A stretch of 64,000 bases of DNA from the NCBI GenBank assembly GCA_025765615.1, contig JAIVFJ010000220.1, positions 39,302 to 103,301 of the forward strand. The letters are read 5' to 3'. Below are positions 39,531 through 50,555 of the stretch, in pieces. Every line of letters starts with the position of its first letter. The first letter of the stretch is position 1. Position numbers and translations under genes: made by a program. The notes below the pieces were generated by a model. The model worked only from the letters and a program-made list of their open reading frames with translations. It had not been told where the DNA came from and searched no databases. This stretch comes from Zopfochytrium polystomum (Eukaryota; Chytridiomycota; Chytridiomycetes; Chytridiales; Chytridiaceae).

Positions 39531-42500
39531 GGGGCAATTCCCTGGACCCTCCTCCAAGCTGCCCCTGTTTCATCACCACCACCAGCACCACAAACACCTC
39601 AGATTCCAAGCCCCACCAACTCACCATGGATGTCAAGATTCAACTCTCACCCAAGTCAACCATCACAACCAAGGCCCTTATAGACTCTGGATCATCCTGC
39701 AACATCATTGATGCCACCCTTGCCAAGTCTTGTGCCATTCCTACGATCAAGAAATCCACACCCCTCAAGGTCCACTTTGCCAATCATGCTCTGTTCAAGG
39801 AAATCAGCCATGAAACCAAGCTAAACCTCCACATCCAAGACTTTCCACCATCCATGGTCAATCTGGAAGTATTGGATCTTGGCTCACCCACATTCTCTGT
39901 CATCCTGGGATTACCATGGCTGCAAACCCAGAACCCTGCCATTGATTGGGTCACTGGTCAAGTCCAACCTCCACCAATCGGAACAGTCACCCAAAACTCA
40001 AGTCAAGCCCCCAAGTCTCATGCTCTCAAGCCCTTGATTCAAGATTCACAGCCAGCCAAGACTCAAGTTCCACAGTTCACAGTTCACAGTCAAGATTCAA
40101 GTAGAGCTCATAGAGCTCACAGTCATGGCCATGACTCTTGTTCACAGAACCCACAGTCAAAGATTCAAGTACCACAGTTCACAGTCCACATTCAAGATTC
40201 AAGTTCCACAGCTCACAGTCTTTGCCAAGAACAGAACTCTCAGTCAAAGATTCAAGAATCACAGTTCCCAGTCAAGAATTCAAGCCCCACTGCTGAGGAG
40301 CACGACAACCTGGACCCATCAGACCTTTTGCTGGCATCCAAGCTACCAAAAGAATATCTCCCTTATGCTGATGTGTTTTCCAAGACCAAGGCAGACCTGC
40401 TACCAGCTCAGAGGCCTTATGACTGTGAAATCCCACTCAAGGATGAAACTTGCAGCCCACCTTTCAAGCCACTGTACCACCTCTCTCCACCAGAAGCCAA
40501 GGCCCTCCAAGAATACATTGAAGAAATGCTGAACAAGGGATTCATCCAACCTTCCAAGTCACCAGCTGGAGCTCCCATCTTTTTTGTCAAGAAGAAGGAT
40601 GGGGGACTGAGACCCTGTGTGGACTACAGAGATCTCAATGAGATGACAGTCAAGAACCGCTATCCACTGCCTCTCATCTCTGAATTACTGGACAAACTGA
40701 GCCATGCAAGGATATTTTCCAAGATTGACCTCAGAGGTGCCTACAATTTGGTCAGAATTAAGCCCCAGGATCAATGGAAGACTGCCTTCAGATGCAAATA
40801 CGGTCACTTTGAGTACTTGGTCATGCCCTTTGGACTTACCAATGCTCCAGCTATTTTCCAAGGCATGATGAATGACATCTTCAGGGATATTCTGGACCTT
40901 TTTGTCATTGTCTACCTGGATGATATCCTGGTATTTTCATCTGACACTGCAAGCCATATGGGACATGTCAAGACTGTCTTGGAGAGACTCAGACAGCATC
41001 ACCTCTATGCAAAGCTGGAGAAGTGTGAATTCCACAAGACCTCCATTGAGTTTTTGGGGTTCATTGTGTCTGACAAAGGGATCTCCATGGCACCAGACAA
41101 GATCCAAACTATTCTTGAATGGAAGGCTCCAAATTCCATCAAGGATGTTCAAAGCTTCCTTGGATTTTGCAACTTCTACAGAACCTTCATTGCCAACTAT
41201 TCTGCCATAGCCAAGCCTCTCACTGATCTCACCAAGAAGACCACCAAGTTTGAATGGACCCCAGCAGCAGAGCAAGCCTGGCTAGCTCTTAAGACAGCAA
41301 CCACAAGTGCACCACTCCTTAAGCATGTGGATCCCTTGCTTCCCTTCACCTTGGAAACTGATGCCTCAGACTATGCCCTTGGCGCTGTTCTGTCCCAGCC
41401 AAGCTCTCAGGACCCCTCTGCTCCTCTGCATCCAGTGGCATATTACTCCAGGAAGCTGAACAGTGCTGAGTGTAACTACACAGTCCATGACAAGGAGTTG
41501 CTTGCAATTGTGGAAGCATTCAAATTCTGGAGACACTACTTGGCTGGTTCTAAAGGCATCTCTGTCTATTCTGATCACAAGAACCTCACCTTCTTCAGGG
41601 CAAGGAGGTTGCTCAAGCAGAGGCATGCCAGGTGGGCTGAACTGCTCTCTGAGTATGACTTTAAGCTGTGCTATTCTCCTGGCCACCTTAACACTGTGGC
41701 TGATGCCCTGTCAAGAAGAACAGACCTTGCACCTGAAGGGGGAGATGGTTTCACCCCACCATCCAAGACACACCTTTCATTGCTTCCTGACAGTGTGTGG
41801 GCCCATGCTATTTCCAAGGACCCCAAGCCTCACAAGATTCAAATCAGCCAAGAAGAGGAAAAACTTGAGATACTCAAGACAAGGCATGATGCAGCAACAG
41901 CTGGACACCCAGGAGAGCACAAGACATATGAGCTTGTTTCCAGAGACTTCTACTGGCCAGGCATGAGGAAGTACATCAAGAACTATGTCAGCAGCTGTGA
42001 AACCTGTCAAAGAAACAAATCCAGCAGACACAAGCCCTATGGACTTCTGGAGCCCCTCCCAATTGCCATCAGCCCTTGGTCATCAATATCCATGGACTTC
42101 ATTGTGAAACTGCCCCCATCCCATGGATTTGACTCTATCCTTGTTGTCATCTGCAGAAGGACAAAGTTGGCCCATTTCATCCCCTGCACTGAGAATATAG
42201 ATGCACAAGGAACAGCAGACCTGTTTTTGCAGCACATATTCAGGCTCCATGGGCTGCCTCAGTCAATCGTCAGTGACAGAGGACCACAGTTCAGATCTCA
42301 ATTTTGGAAAGCACTCACAGCAGCCCTTGGAATCAAGTCTCAACTGTCAACTGCTTATCACCCTCAGACTGATGGACAAACAGAAAGAACAAACCAGACT
42401 CTGGAGCAGTATTTGAGGTGCTATGTCAGCTATCAACAGGATGATTGGCCCACCCTCCTTCCACTGGCAGAATTTGCTCTCAACAATTCTCTCCACTCAA

Positions 42501-43165
42501 GCACCCAGCTATCTCCTTTCTTTGCAACCTATGGCTTCAATCCAAGAGGAGATCTTCTGGGACAAGAGACCCTATCCAATGTCCAAGCTCCTGCTGTGGC
42601 TTCACACTTGCATAAGCTCAAGATCATCAGCACCTTCCTGGACTCCACCCTGAAGCAAGCCCAAGAAGATGCCTCAAGATTTGCCAACACTCACAGAATG
42701 GACCATGACCTTGCTGTGGGTCAGCAAGTTTGGCTTCTGAGGAAGAACTTGCAGACCAAAAGACCAAGTCCCAAGCTAGACAACCTCAAGTTGGGACCTT
42801 TCAAGATCTTGGAGCAAATCAATCCAGTCACCTTCAAGCTGGATCTCCCTGCATCCATGAAGATCCACCCAGTTTTCCATGTCAGCCTTTTAGAGAAGTT
42901 TGTGGCCAATTCCATTCCAGGCAGAGTTGTTCCTCCTCCTCCTCCAGTTGAGGTAGAAGGTGAAGAGGAATTTGAGGTTGAACAAATCTTGGATGCCAAG
43001 TGGTTTGGAAGAACACTCAAGTTCCTTGTTAAGTGGAAAGGTTACTCAGATGCTGACAACACCTGGGAACCTGAGTCGAACCTCACTCACTGCCAAGACC
43101 TTCTGCTCGAGTTCAAGACCAGGTACCCCACCAAGTTGCAGAAGAGGCCTAAAAGGGGGAGATGA
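39446..43165 (+). CDS. pol: Pol, chromovirus copy 2
   Basis: Protein identical to the copy 1 Pol, with PR, RT (YLDD), RNase H, integrase (HHCC, D-D-E) and chromodomain all intact. The stop abuts LTR 5. Entered by -1 frameshift from gag. Confidence 0.95.
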   Translation: MFLLWLQGACCQGLPKEEAPKLPGPGSLRGNSLDPPPSCPCFITTTSTTNTSDSKPHQLTMDVKIQLSPKSTITTKALIDSGSSCNIIDATLAKSCAIPTIKKSTPLKVHFANHALFKEISHETKLNLHIQDFPPSMVNLEVLDLGSPTFSVILGLPWLQTQNPAIDWVTGQVQPPPIGTVTQNSSQAPKSHALKPLIQDSQPAKTQVPQFTVHSQDSSRAHRAHSHGHDSCSQNPQSKIQVPQFTVHIQDSSSTAHSLCQEQNSQSKIQESQFPVKNSSPTAEEHDNLDPSDLLLASKLPKEYLPYADVFSKTKADLLPAQRPYDCEIPLKDETCSPPFKPLYHLSPPEAKALQEYIEEMLNKGFIQPSKSPAGAPIFFVKKKDGGLRPCVDYRDLNEMTVKNRYPLPLISELLDKLSHARIFSKIDLRGAYNLVRIKPQDQWKTAFRCKYGHFEYLVMPFGLTNAPAIFQGMMNDIFRDILDLFVIVYLDDILVFSSDTASHMGHVKTVLERLRQHHLYAKLEKCEFHKTSIEFLGFIVSDKGISMAPDKIQTILEWKAPNSIKDVQSFLGFCNFYRTFIANYSAIAKPLTDLTKKTTKFEWTPAAEQAWLALKTATTSAPLLKHVDPLLPFTLETDASDYALGAVLSQPSSQDPSAPLHPVAYYSRKLNSAECNYTVHDKELLAIVEAFKFWRHYLAGSKGISVYSDHKNLTFFRARRLLKQRHARWAELLSEYDFKLCYSPGHLNTVADALSRRTDLAPEGGDGFTPPSKTHLSLLPDSVWAHAISKDPKPHKIQISQEEEKLEILKTRHDAATAGHPGEHKTYELVSRDFYWPGMRKYIKNYVSSCETCQRNKSSRHKPYGLLEPLPIAISPWSSISMDFIVKLPPSHGFDSILVVICRRTKLAHFIPCTENIDAQGTADLFLQHIFRLHGLPQSIVSDRGPQFRSQFWKALTAALGIKSQLSTAYHPQTDGQTERTNQTLEQYLRCYVSYQQDDWPTLLPLAEFALNNSLHSSTQLSPFFATYGFNPRGDLLGQETLSNVQAPAVASHLHKLKIISTFLDSTLKQAQEDASRFANTHRMDHDLAVGQQVWLLRKNLQTKRPSPKLDNLKLGPFKILEQINPVTFKLDLPASMKIHPVFHVSLLEKFVANSIPGRVVPPPPPVEVEGEEEFEVEQILDAKWFGRTLKFLVKWKGYSDADNTWEPESNLTHCQDLLLEFKTRYPTKLQKRPKRGR

Positions 43166-43517
43166 TGTTATGAATCACCCTCTGGAAACCTCTGGAACCT
43201 TCTAGAACATTCCTTCATGGAACCTTCTGGAACCTTCTGGAACCTTCTAGAACATTCCTTCATGGAACCTTGTGGAACCTTCTGGAACCTTCTTTGCTTT
43301 CCTGACTTGTCTTGTTGTCATTGGTATCATTGGTATCATTGTATTACTAATTGCTCTTTCTGGAACTTTCTTGGAGTCTTGACAAGGAACACTCTCAAAA
43401 GGTATAAAAGGGGGATGGGGGACCTGTCCCATCCCTCAAGTGAATTATTGTTTCCAATACAATCATCACTCCTTCAGTTCCTTGTCTGCCTTGTCCTGTC
43501 CTGCCCTGTTCCTGACA
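43166..43517 (+). repeat. Chromovirus LTR 5, a-type
   Basis: 352 bp; one base deleted in CACTCCTCTCAG near 43,472 relative to LTR 3. a-type diagnostic bases. Confidence 0.92.
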
Positions 43518-43818
43518 CATTGCCTACGCATCACCAGCAACTGCACGCGACCTATGGCACCGACGTTTTGGCCACATCCACCAAGAGCAAGTACGTGACA
43601 CTCTCAAGTCTGGTGATGTCGACGGTGCTCCTGCTCCACCACCAACAACACGCGAGCCTTGCCTCATTTGCGATATGGCAAAGATGCGCCGGCAACACCT
43701 CATGGCCAAACCTCATTTTGATTTTGCCCTGCTGCAGATGCTGTGTACCGACCAAACTGGAAAGATCAGTACATGTTCTCTTGATGGTTCCAACTACTTT
43801 GAAGTTATTGTCGACTAT
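43518..43818 (+). pseudogene. Copia integrase fragment, unit 3
   Basis: Third copy of the 301-bp copia segment between CATTG and ACTAT, same as units 1 and 2. Confidence 0.85.
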
Positions 43819-44167
43819 TGTTATGAATCACCCTCTGGAAACCTCTGGAACCTTCTAGAACATTCCTTCATGGAACCTTCTGGAACCTTCTGGAACCTTC
43901 TAGAACATTCCTTCATGGAACCTTGTGGAACCTTCTGGAACCTTCTTGCTTTATGACTTGTCTTGTTGTATTGAGTATCATTGGTATCATTGCATTATAC
44001 TAATTGCTCTTTCTGAACTTTCTGGAGTCTTGACAAGAACATCTCAAAAGGTAGTTAAAGGGGGATGGTGGGACCGTCCATCCCTTCAAAGCTGAATATT
44101 GTTTACAAACAATCATCACTCCTCTCAGTTTCATGTTGCCTTGCCCTGTCCTGCCATGTTCTGGACA
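43819..44167 (+). repeat. Chromovirus LTR 6, b-type, indel-rich 3' part
   Basis: Matches LTR 2 and 4 exactly through the HSE array, then from about 43,946 shows small insertions and deletions every 10-20 bp, including in the TATA region (GGTAGTTAAAGGGGG) and the transcript-start word. The pattern looks like unpolished sequence more than mutation. Confidence 0.85.
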
Positions 44168-44203
44168 TCATCATTCACTTACCCTCTCCAAATAATCTCG
44201 CCC

Positions 44204-45131
44204 ATGTCGACCCAAACAAACACATTACGCTGCAACTGCCTTCCAAGCCTTGATGGACCAATTAAAGCCCTTCAAAGGACAGACACACCAACTTCAAGAA
44301 ACAAAGTCCTTCACCAGGCAGCAATCCAGCTTCAACAACAACTTACACCAACAAGAACACAAGCTCTTCCCCTGCCTCAAGCCAACCAAGCAAGTAGAGC
44401 CCAAGGTTCCCAAGCCCTGACAGTTCACTGGGCTGGCCAAAGACCTTAGGAACTTCATGGCCACTGTGGAGAATGTCATCCTTCTCCAACCTTCAAGATT
44501 TCCCAGTGAGCAAGTCAAGGTTCTTTTCACAAGCACCCTCCTGTCTGGTCAAGCTCAATCATGGTACAGATCTCTCCCAAGCACACCCACCACCCTGCAA
44601 GAGCTCTGGGAGGGGCTGGAAGCTACCTTTGGTGACCCCTACGCATCTTGGACAGCAAGATCCAAGCTCAAGCATATCAAGCAAGGAAAGCAATCTTGTG
44701 TGGCCTACACCAACCAATTCAAGCAACTAGCCAGAGACTCTGGATACAATGATGCAGCTCTGATGGAGCTGTACCATGATGGTCTCCATGAGTCTATCCA
44801 AGACATGCTCTCCCAGTCTCTGCACATCCCTGAGACCTTGGAAGAGTACATTCTCCTTGCCATCAAGATTGACAACAGACTCTACTCCAAGAGGCTGAAG
44901 CAAAGACAAGTAGGAACTACATCAAGACCTACCCCAGTTCCTCAAGCTCTTACAGTTCCTGAACCCATGCAAGTGGATGCAGTTGAGACACTTCCTAAGG
45001 GTCCTCTGAGCCAAGAGGAGAAAACAAGGAGGGCCCAGCAGGGACTGTGTTTTTACTGTGGCTCCAAGGAGCATGCTGTCAAGGACTGCCCAAGGAAGAA
45101 GCACCCAAACTCCCAGGTCCAGGCTCACTGA
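44204..45131 (+). pseudogene. gag: Gag, chromovirus copy 3, N-terminal third corrupted
   Basis: From 44,425 onward, reading from ATG 44,457, the frame is the same as in other copies (224 residues, zinc knuckle intact). Before that, at least ten one- or two-base indels destroy the frame between the start region and about 44,421. Whether this is a real pseudogene or a local sequencing problem cannot be told from the sequence. Confidence 0.8.
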
Positions 45132-48100
45132 GGGGCAATTCCCTGGACCCTCCTCCAAGCTGCCCCTGTTTCATCACCACCACCAGCACCACAAACACCT
45201 CAGATTCCAAGCCCCACCAACTCACCATGGATGTCAAGATTCAACTCTCACCCAAGTCAACCATCACAACCAAGGCCCTTATAGACTCTGGATCATCCTG
45301 CAACATCATTGATGCCACCCTTGCCAAGTCTTGTGCCATTCCTACGATCAAGAAATCCACACCCCTCAAGGTCCACTTTGCCAATCATGCTCTGTTCAAG
45401 GAAATCAGCCATGAAACCAAGCTAAACCTCCACATCCAAGACTTTCCACCATCCATGGTCAATCTGGAAGTATTGGATCTTGGCTCACCCACATTCTCTG
45501 TCATCCTGGGATTACCATGGCTGCAAACCCAGAACCCTGCCATTGATTGGGTCACTGGTCAAGTCCAACCTCCACCAATCGGAACAGTCACCCAAAACTC
45601 AAGTCAAGCCCCCAAGTCTCATGCTCTCAAGCCCTTGATTCAAGATTCACAGCCAGCCAAGACTCAAGTTCCACAGTTCACAGTTCACAGTCAAGATTCA
45701 AGTAGAGCTCATAGAGCTCACAGTCATGGCCATGACTCTTGTTCACAGAACCCACAGTCAAAGATTCAAGTACCACAGTTCACAGTCCACATTCAAGATT
45801 CAAGTTCCACAGCTCACAGTCTTTGCCAAGAACAGAACTCTCAGTCAAAGATTCAAGAATCACAGTTCCCAGTCAAGAATTCAAGCCCCACTGCTGAGGA
45901 GCACGACAACCTGGACCCATCAGACCTTTTGCTGGCATCCAAGCTACCAAAAGAATATCTCCCTTATGCTGATGTGTTTTCCAAGACCAAGGCAGACCTG
46001 CTACCAGCTCAGAGGCCTTATGACTGTGAAATCCCACTCAAGGATGAAACTTGCAGCCCACCTTTCAAGCCACTGTACCACCTCTCTCCACCAGAAGCCA
46101 AGGCCCTCCAAGAATACATTGAAGAAATGCTGAACAAGGGATTCATCCAACCTTCCAAGTCACCAGCTGGAGCTCCCATCTTTTTTGTCAAGAAGAAGGA
46201 TGGGGGACTGAGACCCTGTGTGGACTACAGAGATCTCAATGAGATGACAGTCAAGAACCGCTATCCACTGCCTCTCATCTCTGAATTACTGGACAAACTG
46301 AGCCATGCAAGGATATTTTCCAAGATTGACCTCAGAGGTGCCTACAATTTGGTCAGAATTAAGCCCCAGGATCAATGGAAGACTGCCTTCAGATGCAAAT
46401 ACGGTCACTTTGAGTACTTGGTCATGCCCTTTGGACTTACCAATGCTCCAGCTATTTTCCAAGGCATGATGAATGACATCTTCAGGGATATTCTGGACCT
46501 TTTTGTCATTGTCTACCTGGATGATATCCTGGTATTTTCATCTGACACTGCAAGCCATATGGGACATGTCAAGACTGTCTTGGAGAGACTCAGACAGCAT
46601 CACCTCTATGCAAAGCTGGAGAAGTGTGAATTCCACAAGACCTCCATTGAGTTTTTGGGGTTCATTGTGTCTGACAAAGGGATCTCCATGGCACCAGACA
46701 AGATCCAAACTATTCTTGAATGGAAGGCTCCAAATTCCATCAAGGATGTTCAAAGCTTCCTTGGATTTTGCAACTTCTACAGAACCTTCATTGCCAACTA
46801 TTCTGCCATAGCCAAGCCTCTCACTGATCTCACCAAGAAGACCACCAAGTTTGAATGGACCCCAGCAGCAGAGCAAGCCTGGCTAGCTCTTAAGACAGCA
46901 ACCACAAGTGCACCACTCCTTAAGCATGTGGATCCCTTGCTTCCCTTCACCTTGGAAACTGATGCCTCAGACTATGCCCTTGGCGCTGTTCTGTCCCAGC
47001 CAAGCTCTCAGGACCCCTCTGCTCCTCTGCATCCAGTGGCATATTACTCCAGGAAGCTGAACAGTGCTGAGTGTAACTACACAGTCCATGACAAGGAGTT
47101 GCTTGCAATTGTGGAAGCATTCAAATTCTGGAGACACTACTTGGCTGGTTCTAAAGGCATCTCTGTCTATTCTGATCACAAGAACCTCACCTTCTTCAGG
47201 GCAAGGAGGTTGCTCAAGCAGAGGCATGCCAGGTGGGCTGAACTGCTCTCTGAGTATGACTTTAAGCTGTGCTATTCTCCTGGCCACCTTAACACTGTGG
47301 CTGATGCCCTGTCAAGAAGAACAGACCTTGCACCTGAAGGGGGAGATGGTTTCACCCCACCATCCAAGACACACCTTTCATTGCTTCCTGACAGTGTGTG
47401 GGCCCATGCTATTTCCAAGGACCCCAAGCCTCACAAGATTCAAATCAGCCAAGAAGAGGAAAAACTTGAGATACTCAAGACAAGGCATGATGCAGCAACA
47501 GCTGGACACCCAGGAGAGCACAAGACATATGAGCTTGTTTCCAGAGACTTCTACTGGCCAGGCATGAGGAAGTACATCAAGAACTATGTCAGCAGCTGTG
47601 AAACCTGTCAAAGAAACAAATCCAGCAGACACAAGCCCTATGGACTTCTGGAGCCCCTCCCAATTGCCATCAGCCCTTGGTCATCAATATCCATGGACTT
47701 CATTGTGAAACTGCCCCCATCCCATGGATTTGACTCTATCCTTGTTGTCATCTGCAGAAGGACAAAGTTGGCCCATTTCATCCCCTGCACTGAGAATATA
47801 GATGCACAAGGAACAGCAGACCTGTTTTTGCAGCACATATTCAGGCTCCATGGGCTGCCTCAGTCAATCGTCAGTGACAGAGGACCACAGTTCAGATCTC
47901 AATTTTGGAAAGCACTCACAGCAGCCCTTGGAATCAAGTCTCAACTGTCAACTGCTTATCACCCTCAGACTGATGGACAAACAGAAAGAACAAACCAGAC
48001 TCTGGAGCAGTATTTGAGGTGCTATGTCAGCTATCAACAGGATGATTGGCCCACCCTCCTTCCACTGGCAGAATTTGCTCTCAACAATTCTCTCCACTCA

Positions 48101-48754
48101 AGCACCCAGCTATCTCCTTTCTTTGCAACCTATGGCTTCAATCCAAGAGGAGATCTTCTGGGACAAGAGACCCTATCCAATGTCCAAGCTCCTGCTGTGG
48201 CTTCACACTTGCATAAGCTCAAGATCATCAGCACCTTCCTGGACTCCACCCTGAAGCAAGCCCAAGAAGATGCCTCAAGATTTGCCAACACTCACAGAAT
48301 GGACCATGACCTTGCTGTGGGTCAGCAAGTTTGGCTTCTGAGGAAGAACTTGCAGACCAAAAGACCAAGTCCCAAGCTAGACAACCTCAAGTTGGGACCT
48401 TTCAAGATCTTGGAGCAAATCAATCCAGTCACCTTCAAGCTGGATCTCCCTGCATCCATGAAGATCCACCCAGTTTTCCATGTCAGCCTTTTAGAGAAGT
48501 TTGTGGCCAATTCCATTCCAGGCAGAGTTGTTCCTCCTCCTCCTCCAGTTGAGGTAGAAGGTGAAGAGGAATTTGAGGTTGAACAAATCTTGGATGCCAA
48601 GTGGTTTGGAAGAACACTCAAGTTCCTTGTTAAGTGGAAAGGTTACTCAGATGCTGACAACACCTGGGAACCTGAGTCGAACCTCACTCACTGCCAAGAC
48701 CTTCTGCTCGAGTTCAAGACCAGGTACCCCCACCAAGTTGCAGAAGAGGCCTAA
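45047..48754 (+). CDS. pol: Pol, chromovirus copy 3
   Basis: 1,235 codons, the same as the other copies up to the chromodomain. An extra C in CCCCC near 48,730 shifts the last residues (…RYPHQVAEEA) and moves the stop from the LTR junction to 48,754. Only the extreme C-terminus after the chromodomain changes, so function should be unaffected if Gag were intact. Confidence 0.92.
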   Translation: MFLLWLQGACCQGLPKEEAPKLPGPGSLRGNSLDPPPSCPCFITTTSTTNTSDSKPHQLTMDVKIQLSPKSTITTKALIDSGSSCNIIDATLAKSCAIPTIKKSTPLKVHFANHALFKEISHETKLNLHIQDFPPSMVNLEVLDLGSPTFSVILGLPWLQTQNPAIDWVTGQVQPPPIGTVTQNSSQAPKSHALKPLIQDSQPAKTQVPQFTVHSQDSSRAHRAHSHGHDSCSQNPQSKIQVPQFTVHIQDSSSTAHSLCQEQNSQSKIQESQFPVKNSSPTAEEHDNLDPSDLLLASKLPKEYLPYADVFSKTKADLLPAQRPYDCEIPLKDETCSPPFKPLYHLSPPEAKALQEYIEEMLNKGFIQPSKSPAGAPIFFVKKKDGGLRPCVDYRDLNEMTVKNRYPLPLISELLDKLSHARIFSKIDLRGAYNLVRIKPQDQWKTAFRCKYGHFEYLVMPFGLTNAPAIFQGMMNDIFRDILDLFVIVYLDDILVFSSDTASHMGHVKTVLERLRQHHLYAKLEKCEFHKTSIEFLGFIVSDKGISMAPDKIQTILEWKAPNSIKDVQSFLGFCNFYRTFIANYSAIAKPLTDLTKKTTKFEWTPAAEQAWLALKTATTSAPLLKHVDPLLPFTLETDASDYALGAVLSQPSSQDPSAPLHPVAYYSRKLNSAECNYTVHDKELLAIVEAFKFWRHYLAGSKGISVYSDHKNLTFFRARRLLKQRHARWAELLSEYDFKLCYSPGHLNTVADALSRRTDLAPEGGDGFTPPSKTHLSLLPDSVWAHAISKDPKPHKIQISQEEEKLEILKTRHDAATAGHPGEHKTYELVSRDFYWPGMRKYIKNYVSSCETCQRNKSSRHKPYGLLEPLPIAISPWSSISMDFIVKLPPSHGFDSILVVICRRTKLAHFIPCTENIDAQGTADLFLQHIFRLHGLPQSIVSDRGPQFRSQFWKALTAALGIKSQLSTAYHPQTDGQTERTNQTLEQYLRCYVSYQQDDWPTLLPLAEFALNNSLHSSTQLSPFFATYGFNPRGDLLGQETLSNVQAPAVASHLHKLKIISTFLDSTLKQAQEDASRFANTHRMDHDLAVGQQVWLLRKNLQTKRPSPKLDNLKLGPFKILEQINPVTFKLDLPASMKIHPVFHVSLLEKFVANSIPGRVVPPPPPVEVEGEEEFEVEQILDAKWFGRTLKFLVKWKGYSDADNTWEPESNLTHCQDLLLEFKTRYPHQVAEEA

Positions 48755-48767
48755 AAGGGGGAGATGA

Positions 48768-49114
48768 TGTTATGAATCACCCTCTGGAAACCTCTGGAAC
48801 CTTCTAGAACATTCCTTCATGGAACCTTCTGGAACCTTCTGGAACCTTCTAGAACATTCCTTCATGGAACCTTGTGGAACCTTCTGGAACCTTCTTTGCT
48901 TTCCTGACTTGTCTTGTTGTCATTGGTATCATTGGTATCATTGTATTACTACATTGCTTCTTTATCTGGAAACTTTCTTGGAGTCTTGACAAGGAACACT
49001 CTCAAGGTATAAAAGGGGGATGGGGACCTGTCCCATCCCTCAAGTGAATTATTGTTTCCAATACAATCATCACTCCTCTCAGTCCTGTCTGCCTTGTCCT
49101 GTCTGCCCTGTTCC
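48768..49114 (+). repeat. Chromovirus LTR 7, a-type, 3' end degraded
   Basis: 3' LTR of copy 3. Same as LTR 3 to about 48,950, then indels, and the last five bases (TGACA) are missing before unrelated sequence begins at about 49,115. Confidence 0.85.
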
Positions 49115-49250
49115 GTATTTAATCAACCACCGAGCAAGCTGCCTTCAATGGTTGTCTGGCTCACCCCAACAACAACTCATTCTGCAAGAGCACCCTCTGC
49201 CAACAAGCCTCTCACCAACAAAGACAGGTCTCTCCAAAAAGGGACATTGG
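49115..49250. other. Unique 136-bp spacer replacing the copia fragment
   Basis: Where units 1-3 have the 301-bp copia piece, unit 4 has an unrelated 136-bp sequence without recognised coding. It abuts truncated ends of LTR 7 and LTR 8. Confidence 0.7.
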
Positions 49251-49591
49251 TCACCCTGAAACCTCTGGAACCTTCTAGAACATTCCTTCATGGAACCTTC
49301 TGGAACCTTCTGGAACCTTCTAGAACATTCCTTCATGGAACCTTGTGGAACCTTCTGGAACCTTCTTTGCTTTCCTGACTTGTCTTGTTGTCATTGGTAT
49401 CATTGGTATCATTGCATTACTAATTGCTCTTTCTGGAACTTTCTTGGAGTCTTGACAAGGAACACTCTCAAAAGGTATAAAAGGGGGATGGGGGACCTGT
49501 CCCATCCCTCAAGTGAATTATTGTTTCCAATACAATCATCACTCCTCTCAGTTCCTTGTCTGCCTTGCCCTGTCCTGCCCTGTTCCTGACA
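49251..49591 (+). repeat. Chromovirus LTR 8, b-type, 5' end truncated
   Basis: 5' LTR of copy 4; starts within the LTR at TCACCCT, lacking TGTTATGAA and two more bases. The remainder, including the HSE array, TATA box and b-type bases, matches LTR 2. Confidence 0.88.
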
Positions 49592-49631
49592 TCATAATTC
49601 ACTTCACCCTCTCCCACTACTCTCTGCCATC

Positions 49632-50555
49632 ATGTCTGACCCAAACAACACCTTCCCTGATGCAACTGCCTTCCAAGCCTTGATGGACCAATTACAAGCC
49701 CTTTCAAGACAGACACACCAACTTCAAGAACAAGTCCTTCACCAGCAGCACCAGCTTCAACAACAACTTCACCAACAAGAACATCAAGCTCTTCCCCTGC
49801 CTCAAGCCAACCAAGCAAGAGAGCCCAAGGTTCCCAGCCCTGACAAGTTCACTGGGCTGGCCAAAGACCTTAGGAACTTCATGGCCACTGTGGAGAATGT
49901 CATCCTTCTCCAACCTTCAAGATTTCCCAGTGAGCAAGTCAAGGTTCTTTTCACAAGCACCCTCCTGTCTGGTCAAGCTCAATCATGGTACAGATCTCTC
50001 CCAAGCACACCCACCACCCTGCAAGAGCTCTGGGAGGGGCTGGAAGCTACCTTTGGTGACCCCTACGCATCTTGGACAGCAAGATCCAAGCTCAAGCATA
50101 TCAAGCAAGGAAAGCAATCTTGTGTGGCCTACACCAACCAATTCAAGCAACTAGCCAGAGACTCTGGATACAATGATGCAGCTCTGATGGAGCTGTACCA
50201 TGATGGTCTCCATGAGTCTATCCAAGACATGCTCTCCCAGTCTCTGCACATCCCTGAGACCTTGGAAGAGTACATTCTCCTTGCCATCAAGATTGACAAC
50301 AGACTCTACTCCAAGAGGCTGAAGCAAAGACAAGTAGGAACTACATCAAGACCTACCCCAGTTCCTCAAGCTCTTACAGTTCCTGAACCCATGCAAGTGG
50401 ATGCAGTTGAGACACTTCCTAAGGGTCCTCTGAGCCAAGAGGAGAAAACAAGGAGGGCCCAGCAGGGACTGTGTTTTTACTGTGGCTCCAAGGAGCATGC
50501 TGTCAAGGACTGCCCAAGGAAGAAGCACCCAAACTCCCAGGTCCAGGCTCACTGA
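49632..50555 (+). CDS. gag: Gag, chromovirus copy 4
   Basis: 307 residues, identical to copies 1 and 2. Primer-binding site at 49,594-49,604 intact. Frameshift signal 50,528-50,591. Confidence 0.95.
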   Translation: MSDPNNTFPDATAFQALMDQLQALSRQTHQLQEQVLHQQHQLQQQLHQQEHQALPLPQANQAREPKVPSPDKFTGLAKDLRNFMATVENVILLQPSRFPSEQVKVLFTSTLLSGQAQSWYRSLPSTPTTLQELWEGLEATFGDPYASWTARSKLKHIKQGKQSCVAYTNQFKQLARDSGYNDAALMELYHDGLHESIQDMLSQSLHIPETLEEYILLAIKIDNRLYSKRLKQRQVGTTSRPTPVPQALTVPEPMQVDAVETLPKGPLSQEEKTRRAQQGLCFYCGSKEHAVKDCPRKKHPNSQVQAH

